A program made the translations under genes and the position numbers. Under the pieces are notes generated by a model, which had not been told where the DNA came from, ran no database searches, and saw only the letters and a list, made by a program, of their open reading frames with translations. A stretch of DNA of 64,000 nt, taken from Nocardioides terrigena. Lineage in GTDB: Bacteria > Actinomycetota > Actinomycetes > Propionibacteriales > Nocardioidaceae. The stretch covers positions 310,001-374,000 of the forward strand of contig NZ_PZYY01000002.1 in the NCBI RefSeq assembly GCF_003047265.1, read 5' to 3'. Shown here in pieces: positions 33,162-43,085 of this stretch (its first letter is position 1; each line of letters opens with the position of its first letter).

Positions 33162-35408
33162 TCAGCCGAGGTGCTGGGTCCGCAGCCGGAGGGCGTTGGT
33201 GATCACGCTCACCGACGACAGCGCCATCGCGGCGGCGGCGATGATCGGCGAGAGCAGCATGCCCGTGACGGGGTAGAGGACGCCCGCGGCGACGGGGATG
33301 CCGGCGGCGTTGTAGACGAACGCGAACAGCAGGTTCTGGCGGATGTTGCGCATCGTGGCGGCCGACAGGCGCCGGGCCCTGACGATCCCGGTGAGGTCGC
33401 CGTGGAGAAGGGTGACGCCGGCGGACTCCAAGGCGACGTCCGTGCCCGACGACATGGCCAGCCCGACGTCCGCGGCGGCCAGGGCCGGGGCGTCGTTGAC
33501 CCCGTCGCCGGCCATCGCGACGACCCGCCCCTCGGCCTTGAGCCGGCCCACGACGGCGGCCTTGTGGTCGGGCAGGACCTCGGCCTCGACGCGGTCGATG
33601 CCCAGCCGACGCGCGACGGCCCCCGCGGTGGTCCGGTTGTCGCCGGTGAGCATGACGACCTCGACGCCCTCGGTGCGCAGGGCGGCCAGCGCCTCGGGGG
33701 TGGTGGCCTTGACGGCGTCGGCGATGGCGAGCACGCCCTCGACCCGGTCGTCGACGCCGACGAAGATCGCGGTGGCTCCGGTGGACCGCAGCCGCTCGGC
33801 CTCGGCGACCAGGGGTCCGGGGTCGAGGCCACGACCGGTCATGAAGTCCGCCGACCCCAGGGCGATCGTGTGTCCCTCGACGACGCCGTGGACGCCGCGC
33901 CCCACGGGGGAGTCGAAGTCGCCGACCTCGGGGACGGTGATCCCGCGCTCGTGTGCGGCCGCGACGACCGCCTGCGCCAGCGGGTGCTCGGAGGCGCGCT
34001 CGACGCCCGCCGCGAGGCGCAGGAGCTCGGTCTCCGTGACCCCGCCGCTCCCGCGGGGGACGGGGACTGTGACGATGCCGGTCACCGACGGTCGCCCTTC
34101 GGTGAGCGTCCCGGTCTTGTCGACGACCAGGGTGTCGACCTTCTCCATCCGCTCGAGGGCCTCGGCGTTCTTGATGAGCACGCCCTGGCCCGCGCCGCGG
34201 CCGACGCCGACCATGATCGAGATCGGCGTGGCGAGGCCGAGGGCACAGGGGCACGCGATGATCAGCACCGCGACGGCGACGACCAGGGCGTGGGCCAGCC
34301 GCGGGTCGGGGCCCACGAGGGCCCAGACGACGAACGCGACGGCGGCGATGCCGATGACCACCGGGACGAACACCCCGGCGACCCGGTCCGCCGTCCGCTG
34401 GATCGGGGCGCGGGAGCGCTGGGCCTCCGCGACCATGGCCACGATCCGCGCCAGCACGGTGTCGCGGCCGACCTTCTCGGCCGTCACGACCAGGGAGCCC
34501 GACTGGTTGAGGGTGCCGCCGATGACGCTGTCGCCGGTGGTGCGGGTGACCGGCATCGACTCCCCGGTGACCATCGACTCGTCGACCGAGGACCGGCCGT
34601 CCGAGACGGTGCCGTCCACCGGCACCTTCTCGCCGGGTCGGACCCGGAGGCGATCGCCGAGCCGGACGTCCTCGAGGGCGACCTCCTCGTCGGTGCCGTC
34701 GGCGGCGATGCGGCGCGCGGTCCGGGGGGTGAGGTCGAGCAGCGCCCTGATGGCGCCGGAGGTCTGCTCGCGGGCGCGCAGCTCGAGGACCTGGCCCAGC
34801 AGGACGAGCACCGTGATGACGGCCGCGGCCTCGAAGTAGACGTCCACCGAGCCCGCACCCGCGGCGGAGACCATGCCGTCGCCCATCCCGGAGGGATCGT
34901 CGGTGCGGAACGCCGCCGGGAAGATGCCTGGTGCCAGGGTCGCCACGACCGAGTAGGTCCAGGCGACGCCGGTGCCCATCGCGATGAGCGTGAACATGTT
35001 GAGGTTGCGGGTGCGCACGGACTGCCAGCCGCGGACGAAGAACGGCCACCCGCCCCACAGCACCACCGGTGTGGCGAGGAGGAGCTGCGCCCAGGTCGCG
35101 ACGTCGGAGGGGATGGCGTCGTACAGCGGCTCGATGAGGTGTCGGCCCATCTCCAGCAGGACGACGGGGACGGTGAGGACCGCGCCGATCCAGAAGCGGC
35201 GGGTCATGTCGCGCAGCTCCGCCGAGGGGCCCGTGTCAGCGGTGACGACGACCGGCTCCAGGGCCATGCCGCAGATCGGGCACGACCCCGGTCCCAGCTG
35301 ACGGATCTCCGGGTGCATGGGGCACGTGTACTCCACCTCGTCCCCGCCCGGCGCCGCGTCTGCGGCCCCGGACGTGCCCGTGGGGTGGTGGGTGTGGTGA
35401 GTGCTCAT
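33162..35408 (-). CDS. copper-translocating P1B-type ATPase
   Basis: 748-residue heavy-metal ATPase exporting Cu+ across the membrane. The N-terminus is His-rich (MSTHHTHH), then a zinc-ribbon-like metal-binding domain YTCPMHPEI...[10 protein letters not shown] (~27-50) instead of a GMxCxxC domain. Eight membrane helices; CPC metal-site motif near residue 385; phosphorylation motif DKTGT near 428; [20 protein letters not shown] and the late [11 protein letters not shown] and MALSSVSVI helices. These mark a CopA/CopB-class pump. ATG 35408 is probably read from a leaderless transcript: TATGGT at 35421-35416 lies seven bases upstream and overlaps a CsoR-like operator. Confidence 0.95.
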   Translation of the reverse strand: MSTHHTHHPTGTSGAADAAPGGDEVEYTCPMHPEIRQLGPGSCPICGMALEPVVVTADTGPSAELRDMTRRFWIGAVLTVPVVLLEMGRHLIEPLYDAIPSDVATWAQLLLATPVVLWGGWPFFVRGWQSVRTRNLNMFTLIAMGTGVAWTYSVVATLAPGIFPAAFRTDDPSGMGDGMVSAAGAGSVDVYFEAAAVITVLVLLGQVLELRAREQTSGAIRALLDLTPRTARRIAADGTDEEVALEDVRLGDRLRVRPGEKVPVDGTVSDGRSSVDESMVTGESMPVTRTTGDSVIGGTLNQSGSLVVTAEKVGRDTVLARIVAMVAEAQRSRAPIQRTADRVAGVFVPVVIGIAAVAFVVWALVGPDPRLAHALVVAVAVLIIACPCALGLATPISIMVGVGRGAGQGVLIKNAEALERMEKVDTLVVDKTGTLTEGRPSVTGIVTVPVPRGSGGVTETELLRLAAGVERASEHPLAQAVVAAAHERGITVPEVGDFDSPVGRGVHGVVEGHTIALGSADFMTGRGLDPGPLVAEAERLRSTGATAIFVGVDDRVEGVLAIADAVKATTPEALAALRTEGVEVVMLTGDNRTTAGAVARRLGIDRVEAEVLPDHKAAVVGRLKAEGRVVAMAGDGVNDAPALAAADVGLAMSSGTDVALESAGVTLLHGDLTGIVRARRLSAATMRNIRQNLLFAFVYNAAGIPVAAGVLYPVTGMLLSPIIAAAAMALSSVSVITNALRLRTQHLG

Positions 35409-35581
35409 GCCGCCCACCATACCCCCGGGGGGTATGCGTGTGAAGGGGTCCGGGCGATCGGAGGGGGCCGAGGGTCCGCCCGCCGCAGGACCCATGACCC
35501 GTCGCTTTCGAGGCAGAGGATCGGTACGTTGGCCGTGCCCGTCGTACGACTCCGAGGGCCACCGAGACGAGGACGCACCAG
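35409..35581. other. divergent intergenic region (copper ATPase / phosphoketolase)
   Basis: Besides the CsoR-like operator at 35416-35435, it holds a -10-like TACGTT at 35525-35530 for the phosphoketolase operon. I see no small gene. The stress palindrome is absent. Confidence 0.4.
35416..35435 (-). promoter_or_regulatory. CsoR-type copper operator overlapping -10
   Basis: ATACCCCC and GGGGGTAT arms (35419-35435) with one central base form the G/C-rich TACCCC...GGGGTA palindrome typical of CsoR/RcnR repressors. The minus-strand -10 TATGGT (35421-35416) overlaps the operator, so a bound repressor would block transcription of the ATPase. No csoR gene is in the window. Confidence 0.7.
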
Positions 35582-37993
35582 ATGTCGGACCGTGCTCTGC
35601 TGGACGAGATGACCGCACGGCTCGCCGTGCTCGACGATGACGAGGTGGCCGCCCTCGACGCCTGGTGGCGGGCCGACAACTACCTGACCGTCGGGCAGAT
35701 CTACCTGATGGCCAACCCGCTGCTGCGGGAGCCGCTGACCGCCGAGCACATCAAGCCGCGGCTGCTCGGCCACTGGGGGACCAGTCCGGGGCTGTCGTTC
35801 GTCTACGCGCACGCGTCGCGGCTGGTCCGGGAGACCGGGCAGGAGGTGCTCTACCTGGCCGGTCCGGGCCACGGGGGTCCCGCGCTCGTCGCCGCCGGCT
35901 ACCTCGAGGGGACCTGCACCGAGACCTACCCGGACGTCACCCGCGACACCGAGGGGATGAGGCGGCTGTTCCGCCAGTTCTCCGCACCCGGTGGCATCCC
36001 CAGCCACGTCTCCGTGACGACGCCCGGCTCGATCCACGAGGGCGGGGAGCTCGGCTACGTGCTGGTGCACGCCTTCGGGGCGGTGATGGACAACCCCGAC
36101 CTGATCGCGCTGGCGGTCGTGGGCGACGGCGAGGCCGAGACCGGCCCGTTGGAGGGCTCGTGGAAGGGCGTCTCCTTCCTCAACCCCGCGCGCGACGGCG
36201 CGGTGCTGCCGGTCCTGCACCTCAACGGCGCCAAGATCGCCGGACCGACCGTGCTGGGCCGCAAGGACCCGGCCGAGGTCCGCTCGCTGCTCGAGGGCCA
36301 CGGGTACGACGTCCTCGAGGTCGAGGGCGCCGACCTCCCCGGCATGCACCACCGCTTCGCCGCAGTGCTGGCGCAGGCGTGGTCGCGGATCCGGGCCATC
36401 CAGGAGTCCGCCCGCGGCGGTGACTGGGACGGCACCCGACCGCGGTGGCCGATGATCGTGCTCCGCAGCCCCAAGGGCTGGACGGGACCCGACGTGGTCG
36501 ACGGCGTGCAGATGCTCGGCACGTTCCGCTCCCACCAGGTGCCGCTGGCGACCGTCCGGGAGAACCCGGACCACCTCCGGATCCTCGAGGAGTGGCTGCG
36601 GTCCTACCGCCCCGAGGAGCTCTTCGACGCCGACGGCGCCCCGACCGAGCTCGTGCGCCGCGCCAACCCCGAGGGTGACCTGCGGATGAGCGCGACACCG
36701 CACGCCAACGGCGGCCTGCTCATGCGCGCCCTGGACCTGCCCGACCACCACGGCTACGCGGTCGACGTACCGTCCCCCGCGAGCGTGCGGCTCGAGTCCA
36801 CCCGCCGTCTCGGGGAGCTGCTCCGCGACGTGTACGCCGCCAACCCGGACCGCTTCCGGCTGTTCTGCCCCGACGAGACCACCAGCAACCGGCTCGGGGC
36901 CGTCTTCGAGGTCTCCGACCGCGCGTCTGCGGAGCGGGTCACCGACGACGACGAGAGGATCTCGCGCGACGGCCGGGTGATGGAGGTGCTCTCCGAGCAC
37001 AACTGCCACGGCTGGCTGGAGGGCTACACGCTCACCGGGCGGCACGGGATGTTCGCGACGTACGAGGCGTTCGCGATGGTGAGCGCGTCGCAGACGATCC
37101 AGCACGCCAAGTGGCTGCAGGAGGCCGAGGACCTGCCGTGGCGAGCGCGGGTCCCGAGCCTCAACGTGCTGCTGACCTCGACGGCCTGGCGCAACGACCA
37201 CAACGGCTTCAGCCACCAGGGTCCCGGCCTCATCCAGAACGTCATCACCATCCGCGGGACCGTGGGCCGCGTCTACCTCCCGCCGGACGCGAACTGCCTG
37301 CTGTCCGTGGCCGACCACTGCCTGCGCTCCACGTCGTACGTCAACCTCATCGTCATCGACAAGCAGCCCCAGCTGCAGTACCTCACCGCCGAGGAGGCCG
37401 ACGCGCACTGCGCCCGCGGTTCCGGCGTGTGGGAGTGGGCAGGCACCGACGACGGCACCGCCGACCCCGACATCGTCCTGGCCTGCGCGGGTGACGTGGT
37501 CACCATGGAGACCGTGGCGGCCGCCCGGATCCTGCGCGAGCGGCTGCCGCACTTCCGGACCCGGGTGGTCAACGTCGTGGACCTGATGTCGCTGCTGCGG
37601 GTGCGCGACCACCCGCACGGGATGGACGAGACCCTCTTCCGCGAGCTGTTCACCGACCACGTCGACGTCGTCTTCGCGTTCCACGGCTATCCCGGCGCAA
37701 TCCACCAGCTCGTGCACGGCCGGCCGGACGCGGACCGGTTCCGGGTGCGCGGCTTCGTCGAGGAGGGGACGACGACCACGCCGTTCGACATGGTCGTGCG
37801 CAACCGGGTGTCGCGCTACCACCTCGTGATGGACGCGCTCAACAACGCACGGCGCACGCCGCCCGGCGCCAGCGACCTGATGAGGTGGTGTGAGGAGCGG
37901 CTGGCGGCCCACGAGGTGTACGTCGTCGAGCACCTCCAGGACATGCCCGAGGTGCGCGACTGGGTGCTCCCGGCCGAGGGAAGTCCCGCGTGA
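35582..37993 (+). CDS. xfp: phosphoketolase (xylulose-5-P/fructose-6-P)
   Basis: 803-residue ThDP enzyme that splits xylulose-5-phosphate or fructose-6-phosphate with phosphate into acetyl phosphate and an aldose phosphate. Hallmarks: [23 protein letters not shown], the ThDP-binding [25 protein letters not shown], the SPKGWTGP loop and the C-terminal [10 protein letters not shown]. Length matches the family. It starts at ATG 35582 ([10 protein letters not shown]) and overlaps ackA by four bases. With ackA and pta it yields ATP and acetyl-CoA from sugar phosphates without oxygen. Confidence 0.96.
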   Translation: MSDRALLDEMTARLAVLDDDEVAALDAWWRADNYLTVGQIYLMANPLLREPLTAEHIKPRLLGHWGTSPGLSFVYAHASRLVRETGQEVLYLAGPGHGGPALVAAGYLEGTCTETYPDVTRDTEGMRRLFRQFSAPGGIPSHVSVTTPGSIHEGGELGYVLVHAFGAVMDNPDLIALAVVGDGEAETGPLEGSWKGVSFLNPARDGAVLPVLHLNGAKIAGPTVLGRKDPAEVRSLLEGHGYDVLEVEGADLPGMHHRFAAVLAQAWSRIRAIQESARGGDWDGTRPRWPMIVLRSPKGWTGPDVVDGVQMLGTFRSHQVPLATVRENPDHLRILEEWLRSYRPEELFDADGAPTELVRRANPEGDLRMSATPHANGGLLMRALDLPDHHGYAVDVPSPASVRLESTRRLGELLRDVYAANPDRFRLFCPDETTSNRLGAVFEVSDRASAERVTDDDERISRDGRVMEVLSEHNCHGWLEGYTLTGRHGMFATYEAFAMVSASQTIQHAKWLQEAEDLPWRARVPSLNVLLTSTAWRNDHNGFSHQGPGLIQNVITIRGTVGRVYLPPDANCLLSVADHCLRSTSYVNLIVIDKQPQLQYLTAEEADAHCARGSGVWEWAGTDDGTADPDIVLACAGDVVTMETVAAARILRERLPHFRTRVVNVVDLMSLLRVRDHPHGMDETLFRELFTDHVDVVFAFHGYPGAIHQLVHGRPDADRFRVRGFVEEGTTTTPFDMVVRNRVSRYHLVMDALNNARRTPPGASDLMRWCEERLAAHEVYVVEHLQDMPEVRDWVLPAEGSPA

Positions 37994-39186
37994 GCGAGGG
38001 GTGCGTGCTGGTCCTCAACTGCGGGAGCTCGTCGGTCAAGCTCGCCCTCGTCGACCCTGCCACCGGGGAGCGGCGACTGACAGGGCTGGCCGAGCGCGTG
38101 GGCAGCAGCGACGCCGTCGTGCACGTCAGACGTGGCGACCACGAGGAGACGTCCACGCCCGGCGACCCCTCCGCCCGCGGCGCGCTGGCGCACCTCATGG
38201 GATCGCTGACCGACGAGGAACGCGACGCCCTGGTCGGGATCGGCCACCGCGTGGTGCACGGCGGCGACCGCTTCAGCGCGTCTGTCGTGGTCGACGACGC
38301 CACCCTGGACGACCTCTATGCCCTCGTCGACCTGGCTCCGTTGCACATGCCGGCCAACCTGCTCGGCATCGAGACCGCCCGCGACGCCCTGCCGGGGCTG
38401 GCGCAGGTCGCGGTGTTCGACACCGCGTTCCACCAGACGATGCCGCCGGTGGCCTACCGCTACGCCGTCCCGCAGGAGTGGTACGACGAGCACCACGTGC
38501 GGCGCTACGGCTTCCACGGCACCAGCCACCGCTTCGTCAGCGCCCGCGCCGCGGAGGTGCTGGCCCGTCCGGCAGGCGAGCTGCGACTCGTGGTGCTGCA
38601 CCTGGGCAACGGGTGCAGCGCGGCGGCCGTGCGCGGCGGTCAGTCGATGGACACCACGATGGGGCTCACCCCGCTCGAGGGGCTGGTCATGGGCACCCGG
38701 AGCGGCGACGTCGACCCCGGGCTGCTCGGCTACGTCGCCGAGCGCCTCGACCTCGACGTCGCGGGGGTCGTCGACGCCCTCAACACCCGCAGCGGGCTGC
38801 TCGGCCTGTCCGGGCTCAGCAACGACATGCGCACGGTGTGCGACGCCGCCCTGGCCGGCTCCGCGTCGGCACGGCTGGCCGTCGACGTCTTCTGCTACCG
38901 CGCCGCCAAGGCGGTCGGGTCGCTGGCCGTCGCGCTCGGCGGGCTCGACGCGGTCGTGCTCACCGGGGGCATCGGCGAGCACTCCGCCGAGGTGCGTCGC
39001 GGGATCCTGTCGCACCTCGGGGTGCTCGGGATCGCCGAGGACCCCGACGCCAACGCCGACCACGGCCGGCGCACCGGCGGGCGGGTGAGCCGACCCGGCG
39101 ACCGCGTGGCGATCGTCGTACCGACGGACGAGGAGCTCCTCATCGCCCGGGACACCGTGCAGCTGACGGGGGAGGAGGCCCGATGA
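37990..39186 (+). CDS. ackA: acetate kinase
   Basis: 398-residue ASKHA-fold kinase converting acetyl phosphate and ADP to acetate and ATP (reversible). Motifs: LVLNCGSSSVKL at the start, GHRVVHGG, VFDTAFHQTMP, YGFHGTSHR and the adenosine-site VLTGGIGEHS. Length fits. GTG 37990 overlaps the phosphoketolase stop and its own stop overlaps pta (ATGA), so all three are translated from one message. Confidence 0.96.
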   Translation: MSEGCVLVLNCGSSSVKLALVDPATGERRLTGLAERVGSSDAVVHVRRGDHEETSTPGDPSARGALAHLMGSLTDEERDALVGIGHRVVHGGDRFSASVVVDDATLDDLYALVDLAPLHMPANLLGIETARDALPGLAQVAVFDTAFHQTMPPVAYRYAVPQEWYDEHHVRRYGFHGTSHRFVSARAAEVLARPAGELRLVVLHLGNGCSAAAVRGGQSMDTTMGLTPLEGLVMGTRSGDVDPGLLGYVAERLDLDVAGVVDALNTRSGLLGLSGLSNDMRTVCDAALAGSASARLAVDVFCYRAAKAVGSLAVALGGLDAVVLTGGIGEHSAEVRRGILSHLGVLGIAEDPDANADHGRRTGGRVSRPGDRVAIVVPTDEELLIARDTVQLTGEEAR

Positions 39187-41258
39187 CCCGCACCCTGCTC
39201 GTCGCCCCCACCGGCCACGGGGTCGGCCTGACCGCCACCTGCCTGGGGCTGGTGCACGCCCTCGAGCGGCAGGGCGTCTCGGTCGGCTTCTACAAGCCGC
39301 TCGCCCAGCCCCGGGCCCGAGGTGCCGACCAGGACCGGTCCACCGCGCTCGTCCGGCTCACCTCGACCCTCCGTCCGCCTGAGCCCATCACCGCCACCCG
39401 GGTGGAGCAGGCCCTGTCGCGCAACGAGCTGGACTCGCTGCTGGAGGACGTCGTCGCCGCCGCCGAGCCGCTCGTCGCCGAGCACGACGTCGTGGTCGTC
39501 GAGGGGCTGGTGCCCGGGTCCGGGCTCGTCTACGCCGGACGCACCAACGTCGCCCTCGCCAAGGCGCTGGACGCCGACGTCCTGCTCGTGGGGGCGCCCG
39601 ACGGCCAGGACCTGGAGCACCTCGCCGAGACGATGGAGATCACCGCCCGCACCTACCAGGGCGGCGAGCGCGCCCGCGTCGTCGGCGCGGTCGTCAACCG
39701 GGTGCCCGACCTGACCACGGAGCGCACCGAGGAGATCCGGGGGCTGCTGGCCCGGCGGGACCTCGCGCTGGTCGGTGCCGTGCCCTACCGCCCCGAGCTC
39801 GGCTGGCCGCGGGTGTCGGACGCCGTCCGCGGCCTCGACGTCCGGGTGCTCAATGCCGGCGACCAGGACCGTCGGGTCAAGTCGGTCATCGTCGGCGCAC
39901 AGGCGGTGCCGGGCATCCTGCCGCTGCTGCGCGAGGGGCTGCTGCTCATCGTCCCGGGGGACCGCGACGAGATCATCCTGAGCGTCTGCCTCGCCGCGAT
40001 GAACGGCACCCGCTTCGCCGGGCTCCTGCTCACCCTCGGGGTCGAGCCGGACCCACGGGTCTGGGAGCTGTGCCGCGGTGCGGCGTCCACCGGGCTGCCC
40101 GTGCTGCTCACCGAGCGCAACAGCTACGAGACCGCGACCGCCGTGCACGACATGGACCCCGAGGTCCCGATCGACGACTCCGACCGGGCCGGCCTGGTGA
40201 TGACCGCGGTCGCCGACGCCCTGGAGCCGGGCTGGCTGGCCACCCTGCCGACGCCGGACCACGTACCCCGGCTGAGCCCGCCGGCGTTCCGGCGCCGGCT
40301 GGCGACCCGGGCCCGCGAGGCCGACCGTCGGATCGTGCTGCCCGAGGGCACCGAGCCGCGCACGATCCGGGCCGCGGTGGCGTCGCACGAGATGGGCATC
40401 GCCCGGTGCGTGCTGCTCGGCGCCCCGGACGAGGTCGCCGCGCAGGCCGAGGCGCAGGGGCTGACGCTGCCACCGGGGCTCGAGGTGGTCGACCCGGTCG
40501 CGGTCGCGGACCGCTACGTCGACGCGCTCGTCGAGGCCCGCCGCCACAAGGGCATGACGGCCGACATCGCCCGCAACCAGCTCGACGACACCATCACGCT
40601 CGGCACCATGATGCTGCGCCTCGACGAGGTGGACGGCATGGTCGCCGGGGCCGTGCACACCACCGCGGCCACCCTCCGGCCGGCGCTCCAGCTCCTCGGC
40701 CCGGCCCCCGGTGCCGCGCTCGTGTCCTCGGTCTTCTTCATGTGCCTGCCCGACGAGGTGGTGATCTACGGAGACTGCGCGGTCAACCCGGACCCCGACG
40801 CCGAGCAGCTCGCCGACATCGCCATCCAGAGCGCCGCCTCGGCCCGTCGCTTCGGCATCGACCCCCGGGTGGCGATGATCAGCTTCAGCACCGGCACCTC
40901 GGGTGCCGGGGTCGACGTCGTCAAGGTGACCGAGGCGACCCGGCTGGTCCGCGAGCGCGAGCCCGACCTGCTCGTCGACGGTCCGCTGCAGTACGACGCC
41001 GCGGCGATCGCCTCGGTCGCCCGCACCAAGGCCCCGGGCAGCCCCGTGGCGGGGCGGGCCAACGTCTTCGTCTTCCCGGACCTCAACACCGGCAACACGA
41101 CGTACAAGGCCGTCCAGCGCAGCGCCGACGTGATCTCGATCGGGCCGATGCTCCAAGGACTGGCCAAGCCGGTCAACGACCTCTCCCGGGGGGCCCTGGT
41201 GGAGGACATCGTCTACACGATCGCCATCACGGCGATCCAGACGATGCCGGGGGAGTGA
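39183..41258 (+). CDS. pta: phosphate acetyltransferase (long form)
   Basis: 691-residue long-type Pta that interconverts acetyl phosphate and acetyl-CoA. Residues ~1-200 form the P-loop-like (dethiobiotin synthetase-type) N-terminal domain, ~210-325 the DRTGG domain, and ~365-690 the catalytic phosphotransacetylase domain (RIVLPEGTEPRT, HTTAATLRPALQL, DCAVNPDP, MISFSTGTSG and PDLNTGNTTYKAVQR). The start is ATG 39183, overlapping the ackA stop. The three-gene set makes acetyl phosphate usable for ATP or acetyl-CoA. Confidence 0.95.
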   Translation: MTRTLLVAPTGHGVGLTATCLGLVHALERQGVSVGFYKPLAQPRARGADQDRSTALVRLTSTLRPPEPITATRVEQALSRNELDSLLEDVVAAAEPLVAEHDVVVVEGLVPGSGLVYAGRTNVALAKALDADVLLVGAPDGQDLEHLAETMEITARTYQGGERARVVGAVVNRVPDLTTERTEEIRGLLARRDLALVGAVPYRPELGWPRVSDAVRGLDVRVLNAGDQDRRVKSVIVGAQAVPGILPLLREGLLLIVPGDRDEIILSVCLAAMNGTRFAGLLLTLGVEPDPRVWELCRGAASTGLPVLLTERNSYETATAVHDMDPEVPIDDSDRAGLVMTAVADALEPGWLATLPTPDHVPRLSPPAFRRRLATRAREADRRIVLPEGTEPRTIRAAVASHEMGIARCVLLGAPDEVAAQAEAQGLTLPPGLEVVDPVAVADRYVDALVEARRHKGMTADIARNQLDDTITLGTMMLRLDEVDGMVAGAVHTTAATLRPALQLLGPAPGAALVSSVFFMCLPDEVVIYGDCAVNPDPDAEQLADIAIQSAASARRFGIDPRVAMISFSTGTSGAGVDVVKVTEATRLVREREPDLLVDGPLQYDAAAIASVARTKAPGSPVAGRANVFVFPDLNTGNTTYKAVQRSADVISIGPMLQGLAKPVNDLSRGALVEDIVYTIAITAIQTMPGE

Positions 41259-41360
41259 CGGACGCCGCGCCGTTCCTGATTCACCCCTGCGGGCGACGGG
41301 GTGGGACGATGGCGGCTCCTGCGCCCCGACGGCGCGCCGTCGAGTGGGTGGGGTGCAGAC

Positions 41361-42011
41361 GTGACCGAGGTGGTGCTCGCCCCGTCGGCCACTCCCGGCG
41401 TGGCCAAGACGGTCAACGTGACGGCCAAGGCCGGACTCGTCCTGCTGCTCGTGCTGGCCATGCTCTACCCCGACCTGGGGCACCTGCGCGACAAGGGTGC
41501 CGGCGTCCGCGCGGTGGGCTACCCGCTGGCGTCGTTCGCCGTGCCCTTCATCTGGTGGACGTGGTGGCGCGAGCGGATGGCGTTCCCGTGGATCCCCGAC
41601 CTGCTGGTGACGATCACCTGCTTCACCGACGTGCTCGGCAACCGGATGGACCTCTACGACACTGTCGTGTGGTTCGACGACTGGATGCACTTCATGAACA
41701 CCGGTCTGCTTGCCGCCGCGTTCATCCTCCTCACCCTGCCGCGTGACAGCAGCCTGGGACGCGTCGTCGAGCGGGCCCTGGCGTTCGGGGCGACGGCCGC
41801 TATCGCGTGGGAGCTGGGGGAGTACGTCGCGTTCCTGAGCAAGTCCTCCGAGCGGGCCTTCGCCTACGGCGACACCCTCGGCGACCTCACCCTCGGGGTG
41901 CTCGGTGCCTTCGTCGCCGCCGTGGTCGTCCAGCGGTCGTGGCGCTCGGGCCGGCTGCTCGACCCGGTCCCGCCGAGCTCGGTTCAGCCCCGGCTCGCCG
42001 GCACGTCGTAG
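41361..42011 (+). CDS. polytopic membrane protein (YjdF/VanZ-like)
   Basis: 216-residue membrane protein with about five helices. WFDDWMHFMNTGLL, IAWELGEYVAFL and TLGDLTLGVLGAFVAAVVV resemble the D-H, WE-E and D-x-x-G motifs of YjdF/DUF2238 proteins. The substrate is unknown. I start it at GTG 41361 (VTEVVLAPSA) rather than an upstream in-frame codon at 41301; the ribosome site is weak. Its end overlaps the convergent gene by 28 bases. Confidence 0.75.
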   Translation: MTEVVLAPSATPGVAKTVNVTAKAGLVLLLVLAMLYPDLGHLRDKGAGVRAVGYPLASFAVPFIWWTWWRERMAFPWIPDLLVTITCFTDVLGNRMDLYDTVVWFDDWMHFMNTGLLAAAFILLTLPRDSSLGRVVERALAFGATAAIAWELGEYVAFLSKSSERAFAYGDTLGDLTLGVLGAFVAAVVVQRSWRSGRLLDPVPPSSVQPRLAGTS

Positions 42012-42394
42012 CGCCGCGACCACCAGTAGGGCCCGGTGTCGGGCCGGCGTCGCCACCCCATCGCGACCAGCTCGGCCTCCAGCTCGTCGAGGCGTCGGTG
42101 GGCGAGGTCGTTCCACTCGTCCGGCGCGGCCCGGTCGTCGAGGTCCCTGAACCGCACCACCGGGAACCTCTCCCCGGCCGCCGCGTGCTCGGACGCCTCG
42201 TGGTCGGGGTCCGGCGCGGCAACCACGAACCGGAACAGGGGGCCGCCACCCGCCCCGAGCACCGCCCCCAGCAGGGCCTCCGGCCACGCGTGCTTGCCGA
42301 GCTCCTCGAGGTGCACCTGCACGACGCCCCGGGGAGCCTCGACCCGCTCGTCACCCTCGTGCCTGCCCGTACGGCGCCACGGTGCCATCGCCAT
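41984..42394 (-). CDS. hypothetical protein, paralogue of 42539-42880 (copy A)
   Basis: 136-residue soluble protein, family unrecognised. It shares with the neighbour copy the blocks VQVHLEELGKHAW, FRFV, FPVVRFRDLDD, EWNDLAHRRLDELEAELVAMGW and YWWSRRY. The Glu/Asp-rich middle and terminal WW-S-Y motif suggest a compact alpha/beta domain. ATG 42394 or 42388 could start it (GGAAG upstream); a GTG at 42415 is possible. It overlaps the convergent membrane-protein gene by 28 bases. Confidence 0.7.
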   Translation of the reverse strand: MAMAPWRRTGRHEGDERVEAPRGVVQVHLEELGKHAWPEALLGAVLGAGGGPLFRFVVAAPDPDHEASEHAAAGERFPVVRFRDLDDRAAPDEWNDLAHRRLDELEAELVAMGWRRRPDTGPYWWSRRYDVPASRG

Positions 42395-42491
42395 CACTTC
42401 CGCTCGTCGAGTCACAGGACGCCCGTTCCTGCCACGGTGCTCCGCGTCCGTCGTGTGGGGTAGTGCCGTTGGTCCCGTCGAAGCCGGGGGA

Positions 42492-42533
42492 CAGGAGCCG
42501 GCCGAGACCGTCGGCGTACGGCGCCGGCTCCTG
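42492..42533 (-). terminator. hairpin downstream of copy B gene
   Basis: CAGGAGCCGGC (42492-42502) and its exact complement (42523-42533) form an 11-bp stem with a 20-base loop, starting six bases after the stop at 42539 of the minus-strand gene. It separates the two paralogous genes. Confidence 0.5.
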
Positions 42534-42538
42534 CCACG

Positions 42539-42880
42539 TCATGGACGGGCGTAGGTGAGGGACCACCAGTGCGCGTGCGGGGTGTCCCTGCGCTCCCACC
42601 CCTCGCCGACCAGGCGGGCGTCGAGCTCGCGCAGGCGGTCCTGCGCGGTGTCGACCCATGCGTTGGGCTCGCGCAGGTCGTCGAGGTCCTGCAGCCGCAT
42701 GACCGGGAACGTGGCCCCCAGCACGTGGTCGTCCGTCGTGTCGTCCGGTCCGGGGGGTCGCGCCACGAAGCGGAACTGCGCACTGCCGCAGCTGCCCGAC
42801 AGGGTGTTGGCCAGGGCCTTCCACCAGGAGTGCTGCCCCAGCTCCTCCAGGTGGACCTCGAGGACGTCCTCGGTGGACAT
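42539..42880 (-). CDS. hypothetical protein, paralogue of 41984-42394 (copy B)
   Basis: 113-residue soluble protein sharing VLEVHLEELGQHSWW, QFRFVARPP, FPVMRLQDLDDL, RLRELDARLVGEGWERR and HWWSLTY with copy A. GGAGG lies five bases before ATG 42880, a firm start. The pair looks like a tandem duplication that has diverged strongly. Function unknown. Confidence 0.8.
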   Translation of the reverse strand: MSTEDVLEVHLEELGQHSWWKALANTLSGSCGSAQFRFVARPPGPDDTTDDHVLGATFPVMRLQDLDDLREPNAWVDTAQDRLRELDARLVGEGWERRDTPHAHWWSLTYARP

Positions 42881-43085
42881 GACAGCCTCCTTCGTCTGCC
42901 TCCATGCTTGCCGAAGGCCCGGGGCGCGCACAGGGACGAAGGTCCCCGGTACGACGAATCGGGGGTCCCGACGCGCCGTCGGGCGTAGACTGGCCCGGCC
43001 GAGGAACCCGTAGACGTCGTGGTCCCGCCGTCATTTCACGGCGTACGACGATCACGCCCGGCCCCCGCCGGCAGAACCGGTCCCC
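42881..43085. other. 205-bp divergent intergenic region
   Basis: It holds a -10-like TAGACT at 42986-42991 on the plus strand, about 95 bases before the GTG at 43086, and the ribosome site of the minus-strand gene. GGTCCCC near 42941 and GGGGGTCC near 42961 form an imperfect inverted repeat. No gene is seen. Confidence 0.35.

Noticed and set aside
41281-41299. TCACCC-like site upstream of the YjdF-like gene
   Set aside because: Only a four-base spacer fits the right half, and no -10-like hexamer lies at 22-23 bases.
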